Shown one piece after another: positions 1-5,402 of a DNA stretch of 6,239 bases. Location: assembly GCA_900555125.1 (NCBI GenBank), contig USKH01000075.1:1-6239 (forward strand), given 5' to 3'. The stretch's first letter is position 1. Each line of letters starts with the position of its first letter. Under the pieces are notes generated by a model. That model had not been told where the DNA came from, searched no databases, and was given only the letters and a program-made list of their open reading frames with translations. The position numbers were made by a program, and so were the translations under genes. The DNA is from an uncultured Clostridium sp. GTDB taxonomy: Bacteria > Bacillota > Clostridia > Christensenellales > Pumilibacteraceae.

Positions 1-25
1 TCACGACTTACACCTGTTCAAAACG

Positions 26-134
26 GAAAATTTGTGCAGATTCAGACAACAGGTAAGCGACTCCGACGGGAGCATACTTGAAGTATGTGACCAAGGAGCC
101 GACTTACGCGTAGTCCGAAGATGTGCGAATTTTT
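26..134 (+). repeat. Structured palindromic repeat, copy A
   Basis: First of three related copies of an imperfect inverted repeat of about 105-125 bases. Read on the plus strand it folds into one long hairpin. The outer stem pairs 26-37 with 123-134, has a tandem G.A step (g39,a40 with g120,a121) next to pair a38-t122, and continues with 41-47 against 113-119 with one mismatch. A middle stem pairs 53-64 with 95-107 with one mismatch and one bulge. The apical stem pairs 72-78 with 82-88 around a three-base loop and is closed by a second tandem G.A step (g70,a71 with g89,a90) and two G-C pairs. On the opposite strand the G.A steps would be U.C mismatches, so plus is taken as the structural orientation. 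The 28 bases at 65-92 are identical to 188-215 in copy B. I recognise no named family. Bases 1-25 to its left show nothing I can assign. Confidence 0.75.
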
Positions 135-150
135 ATGTTATTGGCGGCAG

Positions 151-254
151 AGAATGACGCAGATTTTCGCAACTGGCGAGCAGCCTTGACGGGAGCATAC
201 TTGAAGTATGTGACCGAAAGGCTGCAAGCACGTAGGGGAAAGATGCGTTATTAT
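151..254 (+). repeat. Structured palindromic repeat, copy B
   Basis: Second copy, same orientation, about 123 bases after copy A, ending seven bases before the stop codon of the fusion gene (261-263, read on minus). The outer stem pairs 153-161 with 244-252, followed by a tandem G.A step (g162,a163 with g242,a243), then 164-170 against 235-241 with one G.G mismatch. The middle stem is a perfect 8 bp pairing of 180-187 with 218-225. The apical stem at 191-215 is identical to that of copy A, including its own tandem G.A step. Where copies A and C have two G.U wobbles in the outer stem, B has two G-C/C-G pairs, a compensatory difference that supports a conserved fold rather than chance similarity. 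It could act as a 3' end stabiliser or weak terminator for the minus-strand operon, but there is no U-tract, so this is inference. Confidence 0.78.
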
Positions 255-260
255 ATGACG

Positions 261-2057
261 TCAATCGAAGTAGACGGGTTTACCGGTCTTCTCGGATTCA
301 TAAATCGCTTCCAGAATACGAGTTACAACGGCTGCCTGCTCGGGTTTGACGTTGAGTTCTTCGCCATCGAGAATTGCGGCGGAGAAGTTTGCGGCTTCGA
401 GATCGGAAGGCTCGGATCCGCCGGCACCGGAGAAGAAAGCAACGCTTCCGGCATTGAAATCGGGCTTCATGATATACTGGCGACCGTTTTTAACGCCGTT
501 GATGCGCAGTCCGTCAAGCATGTCGGCTCCTGCTTTGTCGCCGCAAACGGTGGTGACCGCTTCGACGGGGTTTGCCATATTGAGAGCCCAGCTGCTCTTG
601 AGATAAATGACGGCGCCGTTCTTCATGACGATGAAACCGAACGCTGCGTCCTCGGCGGTGAAACGATCGACGTCCCAATCACCCCAGGCATTGCCGGTCT
701 GAGTGTTTTTATTGAGCTTGTGGAAGGTCTTGCCGACGCAGTAAGCGGGTTCGTAGTTGTTCATCATGTGAAGAGTAAGGTCGAGCGCATGCGTTCCGAT
801 ATCGATAAGCGGACCGCCGCCCTGTTTTTCCTCGTCGATGAACACGCCCCAGGTGGGAACTGCTCTGCGGCGGATTGCGATTGCTTCGGCATAGTAAATG
901 TCGCCGAATTCGCCGTCGTTTGCCATCTGTTTCATGTACATGCTGTCGGGACGCCATCTGTTCTGATAGCCGATAGTAAGCACTTTGTTGTTCTTCTTTG
1001 CCGCTTCGATCATCTTCTGCGCTTCTTCATACGAAGTAGCCATAGGCTTTTCGCACAGAACGTGTTTGCCGGCGTTGAGCGCGTCTACGGTGATGTGGCA
1101 ATGCTCGGCATTGTGAGTAAGCACGAGTACGGCGTCGATGGTGGGATCTTTCAAAAGTTCCTTATAATCGGTGTACACGGCACTGTTCTCGTCGCCGAAG
1201 TCTTTCTTTGCCTTTTCGGCACGTTCGGGAATAATATCGCAGAACGCTACCATTTTGGCACGGGGATTTCTCTTTTCTGCAGGCATGTGCTTTCCGTTGG
1301 CAATTCCGCCGCAGCCGATTACGCCCAGGCGAAGCACTTTTTCTGACATTTTCTTCATGTTTTCGTAACTCCTCTTTAAATATTCGGCAGGGTCGCAGGG
1401 GAAGCCTTCCACTTCGAGAATGGCAAGCTTTATGCCCATTTGATTGCCGAGCTTGAATACTTCTTCAAATCCGACGTCTCCTTCTCCGACGACGGGGTTG
1501 ATTGCTTCGTTATTTTTGTCGTACTCTTTAATGTGCAGGCAATAAAGCTGCTTGCCGTACTGCTGCATTTTCTGCGTGGGCTGAAGTCCCGCGCGTTTTA
1601 CCCAATAAGTATCGATTTCGCTATAGAAACCGGGAACGGCACTCAGAAGTTCCTGAACTCTGTCGGCTCCGTCTGCATATTCCTGATTGTGGTTGTGATA
1701 TCCGAACGTTACGCCGCGCTTGTCCAGTTCGGGCTTGATTTTCTTGATTTTTTCGATTATTTCGGGCAGTTTGTCGGCAAGATCTTCCTTGCTGACCCAC
1801 GGAACAAATACCGACTTAATGCCGATGGTATCGATGTAGTCAAGCTGACTTTCTATGTCGTTAAGTCCGATGTGAGCCGAAATACCTTCGAGGTTGTATT
1901 TATCCAGAAGGTTTTTCATTTCAACCGGCGTCATGCCGTAAAATCCGGCAAATTCAACGCAGGAATAACCGGCTTTGGACACCATTTTCAATACTTCTTC
2001 AACGCCCAGTTCATTAATCTGGTTGCGAAGAGAATACAATTGTACTCCTAATTTCAT
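261..2057 (-). CDS. Fusion: TIM-barrel isomerase + Gfo/Idh/MocA oxidoreductase
   Basis: A 598-residue protein with two complete domains. Residues 1-233 are a xylose-isomerase-like TIM barrel of the sugar phosphate isomerase/epimerase family: GYHNH at 119-123, the DTYWV stretch from D149, LHIKEYD at 174-180 with H175, GEGD at 191-194 and E215/E217 fit the usual metal-site and active-site positions. Residues 241-598 are a Gfo/Idh/MocA NAD(P)-dependent oxidoreductase: Rossmann motif G248-C-G-G-I-A253, EKP at 336-338 holding the catalytic lysine K337, and GGGPLIDIGTH at 413-423 with D419 and H423. Both parts are near normal single-domain length, so neither looks broken. The start has AAGGAAG 11 bases upstream. 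It is the last gene of the operon, about 175 bases after the upstream stop, that gap being filled by repeat copy C. The likely job is oxidation of a sugar or cyclitol coupled to rearrangement of the keto product; the substrate is unknown. No signal peptide, hence cytosolic. The junction retains an internal ribosome binding site and ATG (see separate entry). Confidence 0.93.
   Translation of the reverse strand: MKLGVQLYSLRNQINELGVEEVLKMVSKAGYSCVEFAGFYGMTPVEMKNLLDKYNLEGISAHIGLNDIESQLDYIDTIGIKSVFVPWVSKEDLADKLPEIIEKIKKIKPELDKRGVTFGYHNHNQEYADGADRVQELLSAVPGFYSEIDTYWVKRAGLQPTQKMQQYGKQLYCLHIKEYDKNNEAINPVVGEGDVGFEEVFKLGNQMGIKLAILEVEGFPCDPAEYLKRSYENMKKMSEKVLRLGVIGCGGIANGKHMPAEKRNPRAKMVAFCDIIPERAEKAKKDFGDENSAVYTDYKELLKDPTIDAVLVLTHNAEHCHITVDALNAGKHVLCEKPMATSYEEAQKMIEAAKKNNKVLTIGYQNRWRPDSMYMKQMANDGEFGDIYYAEAIAIRRRAVPTWGVFIDEEKQGGGPLIDIGTHALDLTLHMMNNYEPAYCVGKTFHKLNKNTQTGNAWGDWDVDRFTAEDAAFGFIVMKNGAVIYLKSSWALNMANPVEAVTTVCGDKAGADMLDGLRINGVKNGRQYIMKPDFNAGSVAFFSGAGGSEPSDLEAANFSAAILDGEELNVKPEQAAVVTRILEAIYESEKTGKPVYFD
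1356..1375 (-). promoter_or_regulatory. Internal ribosome binding site and ATG at the domain junction
   Basis: On the minus strand AGAGGAG (1369-1375) precedes an in-frame ATG (1356-1358, residue M234) by 10 bases. This falls exactly where the TIM-barrel domain ends and the oxidoreductase domain begins. Translation from here would give a free oxidoreductase of about 365 residues, normal for the family. It is either a relic of two adjacent genes that lost the stop codon between them, or a working site that makes a second, shorter product. A second ATG at 1347-1349 (M237) is too far from the AGGAG to be the preferred start. Confidence 0.6.
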
Positions 2058-2110
2058 AATTTTTTATACTTCCTTTTTTGATTTTTTATGTTTTTGAACA
2101 ATGACGTACA

Positions 2111-2236
2111 GTAACTGCAAAGAGTGGTGCAGATTTCCGCAACAGGCGGCGAAACCGAGGGCGCGTACTTATCTGTACGTAACCGAAGGGTGCAGCAAGC
2201 ACGTAGCGGAAAGATGTGCCGCTATTTTGCTGTCAC
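2111..2236 (+). repeat. Structured palindromic repeat, copy C
   Basis: Third and most diverged copy, same orientation as A and B, lying between two genes of the minus-strand operon. The outer stem pairs roughly 2111-2131 with 2215-2236 with a few mismatches and a bulge, carries the tandem G.A step (g2132,a2133 with g2213,a2214), and continues as a perfect 7 bp stem, 2134-2140 with 2204-2210 allowing for small loop shifts. The apical stem pairs 2163-2168 with 2175-2180 around a six-base loop; here the second tandem mismatch is G.A plus C.A rather than two G.A. An A-U pair of copies A/B is a G-C pair in this stem, a compensatory change. The middle stem is not clear in this copy. The outer stem runs into the stop codon of the upstream gene (2233-2235), so it starts at the very end of that coding sequence and may affect termination, decay or coupling to the next gene. 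Confidence 0.72.
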
Positions 2237-3192
2237 GCCCACCACATTTTGGCCTTACCGCCCACTATCAGCATAGGCTGAATATACGAAATGGCTTTTT
2301 CAAGACCTTCGAGAGGTTGCATCAAGCCGTCTTCGTGCTCGATGGAAATGCTGTCGTCATAGCCGACAATTTTGAGTGCCGAAATTATTTTACGCCAATT
2401 GTCGGTGCCGTAACCGAGAGTGCGGAACACCCAGCTGCGATGTTCGAAATCACCGTAATGTTTGGTGTCGAGAACACCGTTCTTGCGAACGTTTGCCATG
2501 TTCATTTCGGTGTCTTTTGCGTGGAAATAATAGATGGCGTCGCCGAGATAGTGAATTACTTCGACAATGTCCATTCCCTGCCAGATGAGGTGGGACGGGT
2601 CGAGGTTGGCACCTATCATGGGACCGACTGCGGCGCGAAGCTTAAGCAGCGTTTCGGGATTGTAAACGCAGAAGCCTGGGTGCATTTCGAGCGCGATTTT
2701 CTCCACTCCGTTCTTTGCCGCAAATTCAACCGCCTTTTTCCAATAGGGGATAAGCACCTGATTCCACTGGTAATCGAGAATATCGAGATATTCCGGCGGC
2801 CATGCGCAGGTTACCCAGTTGGGCTGCTGAGCGGCAGGATCGCCGCCGGGGCAACCGGAGAATGTTACGATACGCTTGATGCCGATTTGTCCGGCAAGAA
2901 CGCAAGCCGCTTCGAAGTCTTCTTCAAATTTGGCTGCGATTTCCTTGTTGGGGTGAACGCAGTTGCCGTGCACCGCAATTGCCGAAATAGTAGAATTATA
3001 CTTTTTGAAAGTACTCATCAGTTCTTCGCGACCTTTTTGATCGTGAATTAGTTTTTTTGCGTCGGCATGAACCGTTCCGGGATATCCGCCTACGCCGAGT
3101 TCCAGCTGATGAACGCCGTGGTCTGCCAGAAATTTAAGGCTTTCGTCCAGGCTCATTCCGCCGAAAACGCCGTTTACTACGCTTAATTGCAT
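2233..3192 (-). CDS. Sugar phosphate isomerase/epimerase family protein (TIM barrel)
   Basis: A 319-residue single-domain protein of the xylose-isomerase-like TIM-barrel superfamily (the IolE / AP endonuclease 2 fold). The expected four metal ligands are visible as E169 in ALEMHPG, D198 in NLDPSH, H224 in FHAKD and E285 in SIEHED; H201 and K226 are further conserved active-site positions. Members act as isomerases, epimerases, dehydratases or keto-sugar lyases, so the precise reaction and substrate cannot be named. The start is supported by AAGGAGAG (3201-3208) eight bases upstream of ATG. It is the second gene of the operon, 61 bases after the oxidoreductase stop, a gap with no convincing terminator or promoter, so co-transcription is likely. 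It is clearly different from the TIM barrel of the fusion (about 80 residues longer, with extra segments around 110-150 and 230-265), so the two are probably not recent duplicates. No signal peptide; cytosolic. Confidence 0.92.
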   Translation of the reverse strand: MQLSVVNGVFGGMSLDESLKFLADHGVHQLELGVGGYPGTVHADAKKLIHDQKGREELMSTFKKYNSTISAIAVHGNCVHPNKEIAAKFEEDFEAACVLAGQIGIKRIVTFSGCPGGDPAAQQPNWVTCAWPPEYLDILDYQWNQVLIPYWKKAVEFAAKNGVEKIALEMHPGFCVYNPETLLKLRAAVGPMIGANLDPSHLIWQGMDIVEVIHYLGDAIYYFHAKDTEMNMANVRKNGVLDTKHYGDFEHRSWVFRTLGYGTDNWRKIISALKIVGYDDSISIEHEDGLMQPLEGLEKAISYIQPMLIVGGKAKMWWA

Positions 3193-3253
3193 GTTTTTTG
3201 CTCTCCTTATCTTTTTTTATAATAACGCTTTACGCGATTTTATACTTGTTTAT

Positions 3254-4324
3254 TTACACGTTTAGTTCGATAACGCGATTTTCCGCCGCGCTTTTTTTGG
3301 CGGCCTCCATAATTGCGTATACGCGCAGAACCTGCTTTTCGTTTACAAGAGTGGGCACGCCCTTTATTACCGCGTCCATAAAGTTGCGGTAGTACGCGTT
3401 TTTGTCGCCGCGGATAATTTCAAGCGGGAGCTGATCCACCGTTTCGGCACGACGTGCAGCCATGGTTTTGGTAAAGCCGTTGCCTGCGTTTACGCCTTCG
3501 AGCTTGTCGTCCACACGCTGTTTTACGCGGACCACTCTACCCTCGACGTTGTCGCGGCGCCAGTTGGTGATAGTGCCGGTGCCGTCCACGCCGTAAATCT
3601 GCCAGCGGGGCAGTTCTATAAAGCTGTTGGTGTCCACGACGATACGGTATTTCATACCGCCCTTGAACTTAACCAGAAGATCAAAACCGTCGTCCACTTC
3701 TTCTCCTGCCTCGAACGAATAGTCGCAGTACACGCTTACAACTTCGTCGTCTATCATCTGCAACATCTGGTCGATGAGGTGAACGCCCCAGTCAAGCATC
3801 ATTCCGCCGCCCTGAGCCGCGTTTTTGCGCCATGCGCCCGGTATTCCGTTAGAGCCCATAACTCTGCTTTCGATAAGATAAGTTCTGCCGACGATATTTT
3901 TGTCGTAAATGTTCTTTATGGTAAGATAGTCGTCGTCCCAGCGGCGATTCTGGTGCACTGCAAACACCTTTCCGTATTTTTCGGCGGCTGCGTACATTTC
4001 CTTTACTTCTTCGCTGTCGAGTCCCATGGGCTTTTCGACGATGACGTTTTTACCGCGGGAAAGTGCCTCGATGACGTAGGGCTTATGAAGGTCGTTGGGG
4101 GTGGATACAAGCACTATTTTAATGCTTTCGTCCTTCCAGATTTCTTCCGCCGAGTTAAAACAGTGCAATCCGAGCTCGCTTGCGAACGCGCGACGCTCCT
4201 CGCTTATATCGTAAATTCCGGCTATCTCCAATTTTTCGGGATAGTCGCTGTCGTTAAGGCGCGGAATAATATATTTCCTGTGATTGTTCCCCATTCCGCC
4301 GTAACCGATGATAGCTATTTTCAT
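3254..4324 (-). CDS. Gfo/Idh/MocA family NAD(P)-dependent oxidoreductase
   Basis: A 356-residue oxidoreductase, full length for the family and first gene of the operon. The N-terminal Rossmann domain has GYGGMG at 7-12; VEKP at 96-99 carries the catalytic K98; HQNRRWD at 124-130 and GGGMMLDWGVH at 172-182 give D178 and H182 of the active site. The NRRWD stretch and the C-terminal layout resemble the IolW/YdgJ-type scyllo-inositol dehydrogenases, so a cyclitol or sugar hydroxyl is the likely site of oxidation; this is family resemblance, not proof of substrate. AAGGAG (4340-4345) lies 15 bases before the ATG, longer than ideal, which may mean modest translation; I see no better in-frame start. 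The gene is divergent from the AraC regulator and shares an intergenic region of 140 bases with it. The protein differs strongly from the oxidoreductase half of the fusion. Confidence 0.93.
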   Translation of the reverse strand: MKIAIIGYGGMGNNHRKYIIPRLNDSDYPEKLEIAGIYDISEERRAFASELGLHCFNSAEEIWKDESIKIVLVSTPNDLHKPYVIEALSRGKNVIVEKPMGLDSEEVKEMYAAAEKYGKVFAVHQNRRWDDDYLTIKNIYDKNIVGRTYLIESRVMGSNGIPGAWRKNAAQGGGMMLDWGVHLIDQMLQMIDDEVVSVYCDYSFEAGEEVDDGFDLLVKFKGGMKYRIVVDTNSFIELPRWQIYGVDGTGTITNWRRDNVEGRVVRVKQRVDDKLEGVNAGNGFTKTMAARRAETVDQLPLEIIRGDKNAYYRNFMDAVIKGVPTLVNEKQVLRVYAIMEAAKKSAAENRVIELNV

Positions 4325-4353
4325 AATATTTTGCTTTTGCTCCTTGCAAGCGG

Positions 4354-4383
4354 TTGACTTATCGCTTGCTTTAATGATATAAT
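4354..4383 (+). promoter_or_regulatory. SigA-type promoter of the AraC regulator gene
   Basis: TTGACT (4354-4359), an 18-base spacer and TATAAT (4378-4383) with an extended -10 TG at 4375-4376. Transcription should start near 4390, giving a leader of about 75 bases before the AraC start at 4465. Close to consensus, so the regulator is expected to be made without help unless repressed. Confidence 0.75.
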
Positions 4384-4387
4384 ACCA
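4379..4387 (-). promoter_or_regulatory. Probable operon promoter, extended -10 without -35
   Basis: On the minus strand an extended -10, TGG followed by TATTAT (4379-4384), sits 55 bases upstream of the oxidoreductase ATG. The place where a -35 should be (about 4402-4407) reads AAGAAA and has no similarity to TTGACA. A promoter of this kind normally needs an activator, which fits the divergent AraC gene. The -10 overlaps the -10 of the opposite promoter by five bases, so polymerase could occupy only one at a time. Confidence 0.5.
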
Positions 4388-4442
4388 CCAAACATTGACT
4401 ATTTCTTACCATATATGCACCAATCTTTCCCATTTATTGACA
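4388..4442 (+). promoter_or_regulatory. Direct repeats, candidate AraC-regulator binding sites
   Basis: The pattern CCA-n3-ATTGAC occurs at 4388-4399 and 4430-4441, exactly 42 bases apart, about four helical turns. A weaker third match (TTGAC at 4354, inside the -35 of the regulator promoter) lies 41 bases further left. The first site falls between -10 and -35 of the minus-strand operon promoter and at the start point of the regulator transcript, where binding could repress the regulator and recruit polymerase to the operon. The spacing is suggestive, but the shared sequence is short, so this is a candidate only. Confidence 0.35.
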
Positions 4443-4451
4443 TTGTGTCAA
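4437..4451. promoter_or_regulatory. Perfect palindrome TTGACA-n3-TGTCAA
   Basis: Two 6-base arms, perfectly inverted around TTG, overlapping the right-hand direct repeat and the first base of the AraC ribosome binding site (4451-4457). It could be an operator for a dimeric repressor or a small hairpin over the ribosome binding site of the regulator mRNA. It has no matching -10 downstream, so the left arm is not a -35. Confidence 0.4.
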
Positions 4452-4464
4452 AAGGAGTACGAAA

Positions 4465-5268
4465 ATGCAGAATATCAGTTACGAAGGATTCAACGACAGA
4501 CGAACCGAACTATACATTCAGACGCAGCACATGGAAAAAGCGCACAAGGTCAGTCTGCATTTCCACAGGTGCTACGAAATGATTTACGTAATAGACGGCG
4601 AAATGATTTGCACGTGCGGAAAAGAGAGCGTCACGGCAAGAGAAGGAAACTTCGTTTTCGTGCAGAAATACTATTCGCACAGTTACGAAGCAAAGGAAAC
4701 TTACAACAAATACGTGTTTCTGTTTCCGCCGAATTTTTACGCCGACTTTGAAAAAACGCTGGGCAGCAATACTTTGCCGGTTTTATTGGACGACCGCAAA
4801 TTTAATCGTACTCTGCTACCTTTGATTAAAAAGCTGCACGAAAACTTCTCTTCGATGTCCACGCTTATCAAAAAAGGCTACGTCGACGTTATTATGGGCG
4901 AACTTATCGCACACTATCCTCTTATTCCTGTCGAAAAAAACAACAACATCGACCTGCTGGTAAAAATTCTCGACTACATTGACGAAAACTACGACAAGCC
5001 GCTGTCGCTGGATTCGATTTCGGCGGCGTTCGGCTACAACAAATATTACTTTTCCAAACTGTTCAACCGTTATATAGGCGAAAACATGAGCAGTTATATA
5101 AATCTCGTACGACTGCAGCAGATGATGAAAAAAGCCAAGCGGAAAAGCGACGTCAACATCACCGAACTTGCCTACGAATGCGGCTTTGACAGTCTGTCCA
5201 CCTTTTACCGCTATTTCAAAAAAGTGTACGGCATCAATCCCACCGAAGCACTTAAAGAAAATAAATAA
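4465..5268 (+). CDS. AraC-family transcriptional regulator, cupin sensor domain
   Basis: A 267-residue regulator. Residues about 25-90 form an AraC-type cupin ligand-binding domain, with LHFHRCYE (H32, H34, E38), YVIDGE at 41-46, REGN at 59-62 and a later histidine H72. Residues about 162-263 are the two-helix-turn-helix AraC DNA-binding domain: first HTH about 183-204, second about 231-252 with AYECGFDSLSTFYRYFKK from residue 236, then the usual INPTEA end. AAAGGAG (4451-4457) is seven bases before the ATG. The gene is divergent from the oxidoreductase/isomerase operon, the usual position for a local activator of sugar genes, and the operon promoter lacks a -35 element, so it likely activates the operon when it binds a sugar or pathway intermediate. 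The inducer is unknown. It acts as a cytosolic, probably dimeric, DNA-binding protein. Confidence 0.95.
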   Translation: MQNISYEGFNDRRTELYIQTQHMEKAHKVSLHFHRCYEMIYVIDGEMICTCGKESVTAREGNFVFVQKYYSHSYEAKETYNKYVFLFPPNFYADFEKTLGSNTLPVLLDDRKFNRTLLPLIKKLHENFSSMSTLIKKGYVDVIMGELIAHYPLIPVEKNNNIDLLVKILDYIDENYDKPLSLDSISAAFGYNKYYFSKLFNRYIGENMSSYINLVRLQQMMKKAKRKSDVNITELAYECGFDSLSTFYRYFKKVYGINPTEALKENK

Positions 5269-5280
5269 CCGATTTTATAC

Positions 5281-5318
5281 AAAAAGAGCGGCGAAAAAGT
5301 TCGTCGTTCTTTTTATAG
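5281..5318 (+). terminator. Intrinsic terminator after the AraC gene
   Basis: A 15 bp stem pairs 5281-5295 with 5300-5314 around loop AAAG. It contains two G.U wobbles and ends in a run of five T within the 3' arm (5310-5314), 12 bases after the AraC stop codon. The 5' arm starts with five A, so the reverse transcript also ends in U. On the minus strand the two wobbles become A.C mismatches, so it should stop plus-strand transcription better than read-through from the converging aldolase gene, which ends 89 bases away. Confidence 0.85.
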
Positions 5319-5402
5319 TTTCGGAGTTTGTTTTTCAATCCGCCCGGAACGGACGCAATACCGCATCGGCATTACCCCGCATGCTTTAAGGGCGCGAATA
5401 AA

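Noticed and set aside
26..254. CRISPR array formed by the two tandem repeats
   Set aside because: Only two tandem copies, about 105 bases each, with related rather than unique sequence between the identical cores, and self-complementary throughout; not a repeat-spacer pattern.
123..1346. Open frame of 407 codons on the plus strand
   Set aside because: It begins inside the repeats, has no ribosome binding site, shows no recognisable domain, and is antisense to the fusion gene, whose motifs are unambiguous.
1340..1380. Sequencing frameshift as the cause of the fusion
   Set aside because: Both domains keep family features right up to the junction in the same frame, so no indel is needed. A base substitution that removed a stop codon cannot be excluded from one sequence.
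1440..2051. Plus-strand open frame opposite the TIM-barrel half of the fusion
   Set aside because: A shadow of the real gene; no start signal and no domain.
2101..3051. Open frame of 316 codons on the plus strand
   Set aside because: Antisense to the isomerase gene and running through repeat copy C; low-complexity composition and no family features.
3193..3253. Terminator between the first two operon genes
   Set aside because: The only hairpin here (around CGC-GTAAA-GCG) is short with mismatches and A/T outer pairs; the following tract on the minus transcript is A-rich, not U-rich.
3779..4357. Plus-strand open frame opposite the first oxidoreductase gene
   Set aside because: Antisense shadow of the Rossmann-domain coding region; it has no independent start signal.
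4395..4417. Second -35 box (TTGACT at 4395-4400) for the regulator
   Set aside because: No acceptable -10 lies 16-18 bases downstream.
4395..4751. Open frame overlapping the start of the AraC gene in another frame
   Set aside because: No ribosome binding site; arginine-rich, frame-shifted composition. The AraC frame has the Shine-Dalgarno sequence and the domains.
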